Shown: positions 1 to 12,354, counted from the first letter of the stretch. The stretch is 64,000 bases of DNA from Cyprinodon diabolis (GCA_030533445.1 CM060072.1:17241767-17305766); one strand, 5' to 3'. Notes: generated by a model from the letters alone, not told the origin. Translations and numbers: made by a program.

Positions 1-726
1 TTAGTCTTAAAAACTGGACATGTATGTTTATTTGTTCACAATTCTGTCCCTAGTTCCTTTAAATGAGACAGAAGTTTCAAAAGTTTCCATTGTAGGCAAA
101 GAGTGCAGAAATTCCTAAATAATGTTTTAAATAATAGATTTTCAGTAATCATTTATTTGCTGCAGGGAGTTAACCTGAAAATGAGTGTGACCTGCCACTT
201 AACCAGGCATAAACACCTACATGCTCACCCTTCATCTGATGATCACTAATCCTCTGATTTTTAAAACAATCAGTTTACTGAAGCATGGTGGATTAAGGCT
301 GAGCCTAAGAGCATGAACAACCTGCAGAAAAACTTATCGAACATGCACAAACATCTACATCATGTAAACACCACAAATAAGATGTCTCTATCAGCCGACA
401 GCAGGAACGTAGCAGGTTAACGATCTTGATTTTATGAGGGCTGCTGAACAAAGGCATCAAAACTGAATTATACAGTCATCTCTGCAAAATGCATGAACTA
501 CTTATACTCATTGTTGCTGCGAATATAAGGTCTTGCTGAGAAAACAAAATCCGCCCAGTACACACACCCATGCGTACGGCACAGCTGCCATGATTATAAT
601 TTCAAACACACCTATAGCAAAGTTCTTCTCTGGGGAAATATGGTCAAGAAAAGTTTCAACACAAAAGTAATTTAAACTTTGTCTGTAAAATTATCATATC
701 TGCTTATGCAGAGTCAAATAATGCAA
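1..726. other. AT-rich non-coding stretch
   Basis: No open frame, transposon end or RNA gene can be recognised here. The sequence is AT-rich and unique within the window. Confidence 0.5.
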
Positions 727-1590
727 AATACAACTGATAAAGAAGGGCTTATAAAAGAGGTTTAATTAAGACACGAAAAGGGTTTAAGCAACGATAACTG
801 AGGATAAAAAGGGCAATGTAAAGTTTTGAATCTAAAACAGCCCTGTTTGTATGACAGGAGAACAAAGTTGATTTTGTTTAACAACTAAGATCAGACTTAA
901 GAAATATATTTAGGCCTTAATGGTAATCTTGTCACATTAGTATTTTTTTAAGTCTCCTTTGGCAAGGGACTCCACAATGCAATGGTTTAGTAGCCCACTG
1001 TGGGAAAATTGTGATTCATTCCTAGAAGTTTCTCTATTGTGTGTAAAATAGAGTCAAAGTTCGGACCAAAATCCTATAGTGGATTTCAACTTTTTATATA
1101 TAAATGAAAATATATTGATGTCCACAGATAATCCATCAACTCTAATCGAGTTTGAGCTTTTTTGAAAAGAAGAATTAACATAAATGCAATTTCAAGATTT
1201 GCAAAAATTCATATTGCTTTGTTTTGGAGGTTCAACTAAAATCCCAATATAATTTTTTAGTTTAATGGTTGTAATATTAAAAACTGACAAAAACATTCAA
1301 GGTTTTTAATAATGCCAGTGACATTGTTTCTGTTTTTTTTAGATTGGGACATAATGAGGTATTAAGCACACCTTATGTTGTCATACAGGTTCTATATAAA
1401 TGCTGTTTGTATTCAACATGTTAAGGGGTCATCAGTCCTATTTAAATTAACAAAAATGGGAATGAATTAATAAGGTATGGGAGTCCAGCTGATTTGGAAA
1501 AATACTCAGGGTATAGAAGAAATCTTTTTAGAGGGTAAATACATTTTATAGCACTGAAGGTCTCTACTTACACAAGCTGAGGCAAAGAAA
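727..1590 (+). repeat. Dispersed repeat, copy A
   Basis: This stretch is closely similar, in the same orientation, to 6292-7049. Both begin at ATACAACTGATAAAGAAGG and both end at ACACAAGCTGAGGCAAAGAA. Copy A carries about 90 bp (roughly 956-1046) that copy B lacks, and many single-base differences are spread over the rest. No coding frame, inverted ends or poly(A) tail were seen, so the class is unknown. It could be an old non-autonomous transposon or a local duplication. Confidence 0.8.
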
Positions 1591-2875
1591 GAAAAACGAC
1601 TCTTTTGGTTTAGTTCAGGCAAGTTTTGAAACTAAATTAAAATGCCAAAGAGAGAAAGAAGAAAAAAAATAAATGAACAATGAACCCAGTGCCTGCATCA
1701 CAGATTCAGCTGTTAATTTATTATAAAACAAAAGTAAACAGCAAATCTGATGTAAACCTAATGATAAATGAAAACAAAACTCCTAATGGGACCATGACAA
1801 TAAATAAGAATGTGACTATAATTAAACTTTTCTATCTACTTAATGATATTTTTGTAACTCCTAAAAAGTGATCTACATCATGTGTACGATGCAGTTGCTC
1901 AACAGAAATGAACATTCAACCACTCTTCACATTAGGCTATATTTTCTTACTGGGCAATGGTGCACGCTCATCACCATGACCAGTATTCTCAGGAGAACAG
2001 CGATGCCATCTGCTCTTGTTTTATACATAACCAGCAGGCTAATCTAATTACTCTGTGATGGAGAGCAGTCAATTTCACAGTCAGTCAGCCACTTCTGCTG
2101 CCTAAAAATTGGGGCAGCCCAAGTTTGATATATGAGGCAATAACCTGTAATGTAATGGAGTCACCTTGAGAGCAAGACCCCTGTCATTGAAATAATAATG
2201 AATTATAACAAGTATAATATTGTCTTAGTTTGGCACGAAGACTCTATCTCTGGGTTCTAAACACATTTGATTCTCCTTTGCTCTTCAAGTTGGATTTAAG
2301 CTTCCTATATGATTCCTGCCAAACACGAGGAGATGGTGAACCAGACAGACATATGGAAGGAGTAAAGACTCAAAAACCCCCTCAGGACCTAAAGATGACT
2401 CTAATTTACTTAAGTAAGGATGGGTGACCATAAAAATTGGAAGCTATTCTTTGCTGTCATAAAAATGTCATCTGTAAAAATGGTGCTCATGGAAAAGTGG
2501 TACTTATGTTCCAGATAAAGACATTTTACATAACTACGTGCAGTAAAGCTGAAATACTGCTCAGATAAGGGCTTTTTGTCCACAGTATGTGATACTCAAA
2601 TAATGGGGGGGGAAAAGTAAAGAACAACAAATGTACATCTGCAAGTAAACTGTAAGGACCTTCAAGGTGTTCCCAGCAGGCCCAGTGTTAGTCAAGAACT
2701 ATTAACAGTAACAAAAAGGATATTAATTGAATGAATATATTCTATATTATGGTGCATATAATGATGATTTTAGAGTTTCTTTTCTAAAAAGGAAAGAAAT
2801 AAATAGTCAATGAAAAAGGCCAGTGGTCTACAGACAGTTATGTCAATACTGTAGACTTTTTTTGAATACGTCGCC
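1591..2875. other. Non-coding stretch
   Basis: No supported gene or repeat was found. The two frames of 63-65 codons here lack codon structure and are at chance length for AT-rich DNA. Confidence 0.5.
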
Positions 2876-2879
2876 TTAT

Positions 2880-3241
2880 AGGTATAGTGGAGGATGTTCT
2901 TTTTCTGGGTTGATCATAAAAATAGGTGGTTCTCCCGATTGTCAATCTTTCAGATTTGATATATTTATGTAAGGCAGTCCTACGTGCTCATCCCCACTTT
3001 AACTTAGTGAGTCTGACATATTGGAAAAATTGAAAATCTTTTGGAAAGTAAGCTTATATGAGCTATGCAAACAGCAAATTTATAAGAGAGGGTGCACAAG
3101 GAGAAATGGGCTCAAAAATGTTTGAGAGCATGCTCCCTCTTGGGAGCGGGTGCAGGGTTGTACATGTGTTTTATTTTTTGGTGGAGAAATGGAGGGGGTG
3201 GGTTTTTTTTCAAAAATTTGCGAAAATCCTCCACTATACCT
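2880..3241. mobile_element. TTAA-type MITE, 362 bp
   Basis: The ends are perfect 16-bp inverted repeats, AGGTATAGTGGAGGAT at 2880-2895 and its complement at 3226-3241. TTAA follows on the right (3242-3245) and TTAT, one substitution away, precedes on the left (2876-2879). TTAA duplications are typical of piggyBac and Kolobok elements, so this is inferred to be a non-autonomous member of one of them. It encodes nothing; the 66-69 codon frames inside it are by chance. Confidence 0.7.
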
Positions 3242-3245
3242 TTAA

Positions 3246-5056
3246 GCTCAGAGTGTGACTCAAAACAAAAAGAAAGGAAAATGATCATTATCTGTCATTA
3301 GACAAACTTTGCTTTTCATAATTTTTTAAAATCTATTTTTTACCAACAAGCCAGTTCTAATCTTAGCATCAGTCTGTCATTCCTCAACTTATGGTGGAGA
3401 TAAATGGAGGGCTTGATGGTGGTGAAGAAAAAATATCAATGATAAAGTGTACATACAAAAATGCTCTTGCACAGGCAGAAATAGATATTAAGCAAAGGAA
3501 ATACTGGGAATGAAAATGAAGATGAATGAAAGCAATTAAAAAACCGATTCAATACAAAGACATGGTGGTGAAATGTCAGATGAATCAAAATAGAAAAACA
3601 GAGAAATGCGAAGCAACTGTGGCAGTGGGAATGCAGAGCAACTTAGGTGGAAACACAGAAAACTTAAACGCAAAAGAATGAACTAAAGAGAAAAACACAA
3701 AAGGTAGACTTTCTCACTTAGAAACATATTAAAACTACTTTTTATCCACTTATAACAGCAAATATAGCTTCCATTGTTACAGGCAAAGTAGCCCCACTCA
3801 ACGTGCATCAGACCCACTTTTTGACTGCGCAGCTGGAGCAGCAAAGATGCTTCAGTTGTGTGTCTGAACTAAATTCGTACAAGCATAAAAAATGAAGCAG
3901 CACATGTTTTTTGCTGCTCCTGCTGCTTGCAGTCTGAACGTAGCATAAAGAATGCCCTCATGTCTGCTAGCTGCTATCTCCATTGTTTCAGAAGCCACAC
4001 CTAAAAATTTGCCCCACCTTAAACACAGAGGTTCAAAATGAATTATTTTAACATTGTTGATTTCTGGCATGCTCCTGTGGTGACAAAAAACAATCATGAC
4101 TCTCTATTTAGCACATATTGTAAGCTTATAAAAAAATTAATTTCAAATAATTATTTTAACTTTTCCAGCTCATGGATGTTGTTTAACCTATAAATAGAGG
4201 GAATTCATCCACTGCATAACTCAAAGGCTGATCTACAATTATTTTTAAGTAAAAAAAAGTCTTCCAAAGGGATTAAAACGACTGCTATGATGAACTGATA
4301 TGGAAGTCAGAGTAGGGTTAAAAACCCCAAATGGTAAAACCCATTGTGTGTTTTTTATTATCGCCTCTCACTGAACTGAAGGTGTAGTGTAGTTTTTCTT
4401 AGTTTGATTTTGATTAATTATCATTGGATTCCTATTTTCGGGCAAAAACAAATCCCGAGGCTTTCAGTAGAAAGGGGGCTTATCGTAGTTGTTTTATTCT
4501 GTTAAAGGCCACTTCAGTATGGTAGAAAAACCTGGACCAAGAAATATCTGACAATATAATAATGTTTTTTATTAAAGCTATTATCGAACTTTCTGGAAAA
4601 ATGAGATACAAAATACTAAAACTAGAATAAATTTAGCTAGATAATTTATTTGATAATTTATCAGTTTTAAAACATTGGGCATTTCTGTATAATTTTTTTA
4701 TACGTTTTCTGTTCACTACATGTGTCTGATTGTGTAAGTCAGGGTTTTTTTAAGAACCAAAATATCACACTGATAATGCGGAGTTCTCAAAAACTCATGT
4801 ATCAAATATGATACACTGGGCTTTAAAGGGTTAAGTCATAAATAAGTGTATAAAGGCTGTCCACTCTTTTTTTGTTGTTGCATTGTTATCCTTAGAATAA
4901 GACTTAAAACTTAACAATGTTTTCTGACACACAAAAAAAAAAGAATAGGAAAAACATTTGACTCATCTGTTAAAATGTCAGCAGTCCCAATTTGCATCTG
5001 AAAAGAATAAATCCTTTTACATATTACTAAGCCTGTCTTTTTGTATTTGCTTTTAG
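3246..5056. other. Non-coding stretch before the candidate exon
   Basis: No supported gene or repeat was seen. Just before 5057 there is a T-rich tract ending in TTTTAG that could act as a splice acceptor. Confidence 0.45.
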
Positions 5057-5209
5057 GGCAGACGGTTTTCATCTGGCTGTGGTGATGTCCTTATTACCCG
5101 CAATGCATCTGCACAAGGTCAAAGCTTTATTCAGCTGAAAGGCAGACAAAGCAGCACCACTACGGGTTCCCCGAGGCCTTCTGGCAAAGGGAACCTGGTA
5201 CAGGAGTAA
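5057..5209 (+). CDS. Candidate terminal coding exon, unidentified
   Basis: A T-rich tract ending TTTGCTTTTAG at 5056 is followed by 50 open codons and TAA at 5207-5209. The inferred peptide starts GRRFSSGCGDVLITRN and ends SGKGNLVQE, and is rich in Ser, Thr, Gly and Gln. An AATAAA motif lies at 5292-5297, about 83 bp past the stop, as expected for a short 3' UTR. The exon is GC-richer than its surroundings. The family is not recognised, and an upstream exon cannot be identified. The other two frames after the acceptor close within 27 and 8 codons. It may still be a chance frame. Confidence 0.25.
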   Translation, partial: GRRFSSGCGDVLITRNASAQGQSFIQLKGRQSSTTTGSPRPSGKGNLVQE

Positions 5210-5299
5210 ACTCCTGTGTGAATGTGTAGCCCAGCTTTGAACTTTATAGGGGAAATATCCACAACACAATGTGATCATTATTTACTTCTAAAATAAAGA

Positions 5300-6212
5300 T
5301 GAATAATAATTTTAAAATATGCTTTATGTTCTCATGGACACATTGATATTCAGTGCAATGTCCACTGGGTATTAGTATTTTTTGCCATGCTTACTTTTGC
5401 AAAGAGCATTTATATATGTGTCCTCATGCACAGAGTCAGTGTCATTGTTTGTTCTGACCTTCAGCAAACCTTGTTATCCAAAGTGCCAAGTAAAATATCA
5501 TGGCTGACAGACAGACCTGCCAGTGGGATTCTTTCCTCCTCACACATTAGTTAGATCCACTTCCTTTTTTTCCAGGTACAAGTAAGTTTGCTTGTTTTGT
5601 TTTTTGCACATTTAAAATTAAATGAAGAAGATTGCATTTGGTGAGTGGACCTCAAGATGTGGAAGAACTGTCAGTTGTGTTGAAGATACATATTAATGCA
5701 GGCAAAACCTTGATGTATTAAGGAAAAATTTTGAGAAAACATAGTATGGTGTTGTTCTAGGTTTTTAGAACCCTGTCATTGATTATTTTTAGGATGACAG
5801 GGTACTTGCCTCAAACTATTCATTAGAGTAAGCAGATACTCCCATCACTCTCCCTACCCACCCTCATTCCTCCCCACTACAGCTGTGCTTATCCCAACCT
5901 GCCTCTTTCACCTATACCCTTCCCGCATGTTTCCTCTTAGCCCATATGAGAATCATTGTAGTGCCGCTGTGCACGGCCAACCTTTTTGCATTTTTGCCCT
6001 GGTCACATGTCTGCCTGTTACCTCTTCCTTCTACCTGCATCCTTTCTGCTCAAATCATGCCTCCAGTCTGCAGCCATCAGAATCTGCCTCCATTCTATTC
6101 AATTATCATCTGCCTCCTCAAGCCTGCTACCTGTCTTCAGCATACTATATAATGTGTTCCTTATTTCTCCATTTTCCACATTTTTCTGTTGTTTGAAATC
6201 ACATAATTTGAG
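5300..6212. other. Non-coding stretch, C/T-rich in its second half
   Basis: From about 5830 to 6200 the plus strand is C/T-rich, and this keeps frames of 68-103 codons open in all three frames at once. Such three-frame openness reflects composition, not a gene. No LTR ends or target duplications were found. Confidence 0.45.
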
Positions 6213-6290
6213 CTGCAGCTAACAACTAATTTTTTTAACGACTAATCGACAAATTTTTTGATTAATCAGCTAATCTTAACTTTTTCCCAA
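6213..6290. repeat. Teleost dispersed-repeat relic (CTGCAGCTAAC/ATTAATC motif)
   Basis: The run GAGCTGCAGCTAAC followed by AACGACTAATCGAC and GATTAATCAGC resembles a dispersed motif that is very common in fish genomes. It abuts the start of repeat copy B at 6292. Its class is not certain. Confidence 0.4.
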
Positions 6291-6291
6291 A

Positions 6292-7049
6292 AAGATACAA
6301 CTGATAAAGAAGGGCTTAAAAAAGAGATTTAATTAAGACACGAAACGGTTTAAGCTCCGATAACTGAGGATAAAAAGGGCAATGTAAAGTTCTGAATCTA
6401 AAACAGCCCTGTTTGTATGACAGGAGAAGAATGTTGATTTTGTTTAACAACTAAGATCAGACTTAAGAAATATATTTAGGCCTTAATGGTAATTTTGTCA
6501 CATTAGTATTTTTTTAAGTCTCCTAGAGTCAAAGTTCGGACCAAGATCCTATAGTGGATTTGCACTTTTCATGAATATTGTGTCCACAGACAATCCATCA
6601 AATCTAATCAAGTTTGAACTTTTTTGAAAAGAAGAATGAACATAAATGCAATATCAAGATTTGCAAAAATTCACACTGCTTTGTTTTGGTGGTTCACCTA
6701 AAATCCCAATATAATTTTCTAGTTTGATGGTTGTAATATCAAAAACTGTCAAAAACATTCAAGCTTTTTAATAATGCCAGTGACATGTTTCTGTTTTTTT
6801 TTTTAGACTGGGACATAATGAGGTCTTAAGCCCACCTTATGTTGTCATACAGGTTCTATATAAATGCTGTTTGTGTTCAACAGGTTAAGAGGTTAAGAGG
6901 TTAAATTAACAAAAATAGGAATGAATTTATAAGGGATGGAAGCCCAGCTGATTTGGAAAACTACTCAGGGTATAGAAAAGATCTTTTTAGAGGGAAAATA
7001 CATTTTACAGCACTGACAGTCTCTACTTACACAAGCTGAGGCAAAGAAA
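6292..7049 (+). repeat. Dispersed repeat, copy B
   Basis: This is the second copy of the repeat at 727-1590, in direct orientation. It lacks about 90 bp present in copy A: the step from AAGTCTCCT to AGAGTCAAAG is at about 6524. No coding capacity was seen. Confidence 0.8.
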
Positions 7050-7763
7050 AGATTCCCACAGTTAGGGTTTTGCAGAGTAGCCGCAGGATGGTGACACCAA
7101 GCAAAAAAAAGTGACATTCATACTCTGTCTGTGTATGTGTTAATAGGATTAACTTAATGAACAATGCTCTGAAATGTTGAAATTATTCGCTCTGATGTTT
7201 TCTCTTTATAATTTCCTAGTTTTATGCAAATTATCCCAGGGTTACAGTTAATACTTTTATCATATTCTTGAAATGTACAGTTTGAAAAAGTTTACTGTCA
7301 GGATTTTTTTTCTTATATTTTGACACCCAAAATAAAACTTTATTTATAAAACCTGTGAACATACAGAAAAAAAAAACTAAAAGTGTTTTACTGTATACTG
7401 GAAAAGACGAGACATGAAAGGTAGATCTAATAACTATTCACGTATGCATCACAGTTAATCTAATCAGAAAAATCTAATCTGCAGTGTTTTGAACATCCTG
7501 CTGTGGAAGTAATGGAGAGGATTTAGAACCACTAAATGTATTTATGAGAAGTTTAACATAAGTGCAGTAAGTTTTGGGGGATTTGTCAAAGATTTTTAAT
7601 AATATTTTAAACTGTCACATTCTTTCTAAGAGGCATTTCCCAAATACAGGTAGAATGACTTCCACAATACATGCATCCCCACTATAAACTACATATATCC
7701 CGAAAGGCTAAATGGGTTGTGCAAATATCTAAGTGTTTATATATTTTAAATATCATTTTAAAA
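7050..7763. other. Non-coding stretch
   Basis: No supported feature was found. The sequence is AT-rich with short A and T runs. Confidence 0.5.
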
Positions 7764-8055
7764 TCTGCTGCCTGGAGGAGCGTTTGTAGCACTTTTGTCT
7801 TGCAGAAAGAAGGTCTTGGATTTCAATCTTGGCCTAGGGATTTTCTGCATGGAGACTCTTGCGTGCATGTTTTCCCCATGCATGTGTGGGTCTTTCCAGG
7901 TACTTCTCAGAGAATCTACGGGGTGTGTGTGTGTTTTATACACTCTGCGTGTACAAAAGGACAATAAAGTTTGTCTATGTCTAAGTTTGTATGATGTCTT
8001 TCAGTAGACTGGTGACTCGTGACTAACAGGTAAAAGCTAAAAGTTGGATGGATAG
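7764..8055 (+). mobile_element. tRNA-derived SINE, plus strand
   Basis: The head (GTAGCACTTTTGTCTTGCAG, then AAGAAGGTCTTGGATTTCAA) matches the tRNA-like part of a common teleost SINE, with a decayed B box around 7817. The body keeps the GCATGTTTTCCCCATGCATG segment and a GACTGGTGACTC block, and the tail ends near GTTGGATGGATAG. A second copy in the opposite orientation lies at 41783-42108. This copy is degraded and not expected to be mobile. Confidence 0.7.
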
Positions 8056-8348
8056 CTTTTAAAATCGAATTTAAATGATTAAACTGTATATGTTTGTTTA
8101 AATTGCCTTTTTATTTATGGATGATTTGTGTAGACAGCTACGACAATCAGGAGCCCTACAGGGTTTTATAGCACACGACTCCAAAGCAGATCATGCACAT
8201 GGATGAACACAAATAAAGGCTGCAAGCAGATGCGAACCTGCCACACAAAAACAGGAACATGGTAAACAAAACAGAGCATCTGACCCACACATGGCTCAGT
8301 GCGCACAATGCCAAGTGTGTGAAAACACACATTCATAACATTCGGCGT

Positions 8349-8735
8349 GCACTGAGGCAGTTTGCAGCCAAGTGTGAAGCGACCGGGATGAAGATCAGCA
8401 CCTCCAAATCTGAGGCCATGGTTCTCCACCGGAGAAAGGTGTACTCCCCTCTTCAGGTCAGTGGAGAGTCCTTGTCTCAAGTGGAGGAGTTCAGGTATTT
8501 CAGGGTCTTGTTCACGAGTGATGGACGGATTGATGGGCAGTGATGCGGAGCTGAGTTGGGGGGGGGCAAAGCTCTCGATTTAGAGACCGATCTAAGTTCC
8601 CACGCTCACCTATGGTCATGAGCTCTGGGTAATGACCGAAAGGACAAGACTGGTGAGGAGCTCGGAGTAAAATCGTTGCTCCACCACTTCAGAAGCAGCC
8701 AGCTTATGTTTTGGCTTAGAAAACATGCAAATTGA
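8349..8735 (+). pseudogene. Rex3-like LINE 3' fragment, decayed
   Basis: This is a short relic of the same LINE family as the element at 46145-48036. It shares AAGTGTGAAGCGACCGGGAT (47288 region of the good copy), the CAAATCTGAGGCCATGGTTCT block, AAGTGGAGGAGTTCAGGTAT and the CTCATGGTCATGAGCTC-type segment. In protein terms it covers the region just after the reverse transcriptase active site (CEATGMKISTSKSEAMVLH) and part of the C-terminal region. It contains frameshifts and at least one internal deletion near 8655, so it cannot encode a working protein. Confidence 0.85.
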
Positions 8736-8739
8736 ACTG

Positions 8740-10735
8740 GATGATGGGTCCGCCCCTTAGGACTGGGTAGTTGTTTGGGTTCTTTGTTAGTCTGCAATAC
8801 CGGATACCTGTCAATCGCTGCATTGTAGGTTTTTGAAGTCCACCCCCTCTGTTTAAGGTTGGTTTTTCTTTCTTAACATAGCTTCCTTTACATCCTTCTC
8901 AAACCACCTATTTTCTTTGTCCAAAATGTGAACATTCTGGTCCTCAAAAGAATGTCCTTTGTCCATAAGGAGTAGATGTACTACCAAGTCTAGAGGCGTT
9001 AGATATTTTAGTAATCCCTGTATCACAACAATACTGATGAAATCCAATGAGTCAATTTGTCTGCTCACTAACATCGCAGTGCTGCATCTTTTGGTGTCCC
9101 CTTCAGTCTTTTTTGATGCATAGTGGGATAGATGTACCCACAGTTTTTATGACATAGGATATGTAAGCATTATGATGATACCAGTGTGTCTGAAAATAGT
9201 TGCAACTGCTGATATGTGCTCGCTGCTGTTATCCAAAACTTATGTGTATTTGTTTTGCTGAGGCTGTGCAGAAATACACATCTTGAACAGAACTGAGTGC
9301 ATTTCCAAGAATACACAATTGCAGGGCTAAGTTTCTGCAGTGTACATATGTTGTATATTGATACAACTGCTTCATTTACATTTAAATGCCTCAGTCCTTG
9401 CCACCTACATTTTTAGCTCCATCATATCCTTGTCCTACAATTTTCCTTGGCTGTAGATGAAATTCATCTTGTTTGTTTAGTATAGACTTTGTGAAGGTCT
9501 TACCAGTATTATCAGCCCTAGAAATCAAGCACAAAAATGCCTTGCAAATTAACTCCAATGACACTTACTTAAAAATAAACTTCCCCAAAAGGAAAATAAA
9601 CAGTGCAATGTTGCCGCTCTTTATGTCTTCCAAAAATTTTTACGGTTGTATAAGGCCATAAAAAAAATTATTGTAAATCTATTATTGAAAAAAAAAAAAA
9701 AAACTCACAGCAAAGAAAAACATGCAATTCAACAGGGGGAAAATTTCATTCAAATTGCAGTCTTTCAACAGTAGTAAATTTTATTTTCAGTTGTTTTTAC
9801 TTTAATTTTACAGTTCATTTAGTCAATAATCATCTGTGGGAACATCATTTTAAAGTGATAAAGTCTTTAAACATTTGAAGTGAAACTGTGAGAACAGGAT
9901 AAACATTTGCAGATTGAGCAGGGAGTAAACTGCTGGACCATTTACTGCAGCATGTGTTTCCAAACATGCAAGAAGTGGCTTGCATTTGTTTTTTATGAAT
10001 GTGTCATCCATTTGTAAAAGATTGCAGGTTAATTTTTTTTTCTCCTTCTAACAACCATATTGCACATTTATTTCTGATAATTAATCACAGGTTTATTGTT
10101 CTTTCCTTCATATCTGCATGAAATAAATAATTGCCCCCATAGTACAGTATATCGGTTTTAAGTTTCTCTGGTGAGACTTTTCTGTGTCAAATCAGATGTT
10201 GCTGTGCAGAAATTACCTCTCGACAGACAATGTCCGGAACATTAACCAAAAATGACAGAATCTAATCTAATTCTGTTTTGTAGTTTCCTGTCAAACACAG
10301 TCATGGACCACTTGTGGTGAATCACAGGAAGGTTCACAAAAGGGTGCTTAAGACCTTAGATTTAGTACCAGTTTGTTAAGTCTCCAAGTTTCTTGGATAG
10401 GAGGAATTTAGTAAATCTGTAACAGATTTAATAATATTTGGATAATGTTGCCATATTTTAGTTTTTATAGTACTTTTACAGACCTTTTAAAACAATGGAA
10501 TAAGATTTTTTTTCCTGCATCACTGGTGTTAAAGAAAATGGGGGTAACTCACAGTCTCCACTAAGATTTGATAGCCAAGGGCAATCCGTTTAACCACAAC
10601 GCTGGAAATAAAGCTGGTCAGGGGAAACCAGAGCAACCAAAGTTAACTTTGAAAAAGGAAGTCCTTTGGTGGTGAAGCAGGTTGCTATAATCAGAAGCTA
10701 GAAAATAAATAATATATTTAGCGTGTCCTTGACAA
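8740..10735. other. Non-coding stretch
   Basis: No gene or transposon end could be supported. There are A runs near 9690 and small AT-rich frames of 62-73 codons that look random. Confidence 0.5.
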
Positions 10736-10975
10736 TAAGGGCCGGATTTATCAAGATCCAATTTTGCGTGCAGTAATTTGCGCTTGCAAACAGGAAATTT
10801 GCGCAAGGGGCTGAACCATGGTTTGCGGGTGATTTAACAAGAGCGATTGCGTAACTGGTGGCACGCCCTATTTAAATGATGGTTTTGCGCGTTTTGTGGT
10901 TTGCGGCAAAGTAGTTTGTAGTTTGTACAAACTAGTGCATTAAGAAATTTAAATCTCACAGTGACCCCCAACAAG

Positions 10976-10992
<17 letters not shown>

Positions 10993-11059
<67 letters not shown>
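10993..11059. repeat. (TA)n microsatellite, left half
   Basis: An alternating AT tract of about 66 bp is preceded by a 17-A run. It continues at 12281-12332 on the other side of the Tc1-like element, so the two halves were one microsatellite before insertion. Confidence 0.97.
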
Positions 11060-11062
<3 letters not shown>

Positions 11063-12277
11063 TCACCAGCCACTTTATTAGGTACACCTGTCCAACTGCT
11101 CGTTAACACTTTATTTCTAAGCAGCCAATCACCTGGCGGCAACTCAGTGCATTTAGGCATGTAGACATGGTCAAGACAATCTCCTGCAGTTCAAACCGAG
11201 CATCAGTATGGGGAAGAAAGGTGATTTGAGTGACTTTGAACGTGGCATGATTGTTGGTGCCAGAAGGGCTGGTCTGAGTATTTCAGAAACTGCTGATCTA
11301 CTGGGATTTTCACGCACAACCATCTCTAGGGTTTACAGAGAATGGTCCGAAAAAGAAAAAACATCCAGTGAGCGGCAGTTCTGTGTGCGGAAATGCCTTG
11401 ATGATGCCAGAGGTCAGAGGAGAATGGCCAGACTGGTTCGAGCTGATAGAAGGGCAACAGTGACTCAAATAACCACCCGTCACAACCAAGGTAGGCAGAA
11501 GAGCATCTCTGAACGCACAGTACGTCAAACTTTGAGGCAGATGGACTACAGAAGCAGAAGACCACACCGGGTGCCACTCCTTTCAGCTAAGAACAGGAAA
11601 CTGAGGCTACAATTTGCACAAGCTCATCGAAATTGGACAATAGAAGATTGGAAAAATGTTGCCTGGTCTGATGAGTCTTGATTTCTGCTTCGACATTCGG
11701 ATGGTAGGGTCAGAATTTGGCGTCTGCAACATGAAAGCATGGATCCATCCTGCCTTGTACCAACGGTTCAGGCTGGTGGTGGTGGTGTCATGGTGTGGGG
11801 AATATTATCTTGGCACTCTTTGGGCCCCTTGGTACCAATTGAGCATCGTTGCAACGCCACAGCCTACCTGAGTATTGTTGCTGACCATGTCCATCCCTTT
11901 ATGACCACAATGTACCCAACTTCTGATGGCTACTTTCAGCAGTATAATGCGCCATGTCATAAAGCTGGAATCATCTCAGACTGGTTTCTTGAACATGACA
12001 ATGAGTTCACTGTGCTCAAATGGCCTCCACAGTCACCAGATCTCAATCCAATAGAGCATCTTTGGGATGTGGTGGAAAGGGAGATTCGCATCATGGATGT
12101 GCAGCCGACAAATCTGCGGCAACTGTGTGATGCCATCATGTCAATATGGACCAAACTCCTTGAGGAATGCTTCCAGCACCTTGTTGAATATATGCCACGA
12201 AGAATTGAGGCAGTTCTGAAGGCAAAAGGGGGTCCAACCCGTTACTAGCATGGGGTACCTAATAAAGTGGCCGGTGA

Positions 12278-12280
<3 letters not shown>
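11060..12280 (+). mobile_element. Tc1-like element of DD36E (Incomer-type), copy 1
   Basis: The element is 1221 bp with 26-bp inverted ends (CACTCACCAGCCACTTTATT... and its near-complement at 12255-12280), inserted at a TA inside a TA microsatellite. Copy 2 at 56078-57298 has exactly the same length. The transposase frame carries one stop codon and a damaged catalytic residue, so this copy is dead as an autonomous element, but its ends are intact enough that it might still be moved in trans. Confidence 0.95.
11208..12248 (+). pseudogene. Tc1/mariner transposase (DD36E type), inactivated
   Basis: The frame would encode a 346-residue DDE transposase, the enzyme that cuts and pastes the element through its inverted ends. 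It starts MGKKGDLSDFERG, with a helix-turn-helix region around residues 10-60 (SISETADLLGFSRTTISRVY). One in-frame TGA at 11679-11681 (residue 158), a likely C-to-T change at a CpG, interrupts it directly after the first catalytic Asp (D155 in WSDES). The second catalytic Asp is Tyr246 here (QQYNAPCH) whereas copy 2 has Asp. Glu283 (NPIEHLW) is kept; the spacing from the second acidic position is 36 residues, which in the literature defines the Incomer group. The frame ends KGGPTRY, TAG. Confidence 0.93.

Positions 12281-12352
<72 letters not shown>
12281..12352. repeat. (TA)n then (GA)n microsatellite, right half
   Basis: About 52 bp of alternating TA is followed by about 20 bp of GA. This is the continuation of the left TA tract at 10993-11059. 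Confidence 0.97.

Positions 12353-12354
<2 letters not shown>

Noticed and set aside
5885..6222. 103-codon frame with membrane-protein-like composition
   Set aside because: All three plus-strand frames are open in this C/T-rich stretch, so hydrophobicity is a composition effect.
10834..11164. Frames with long Tyr-Ile repeats on both strands
   Set aside because: They are translations of the (TA)n microsatellite.
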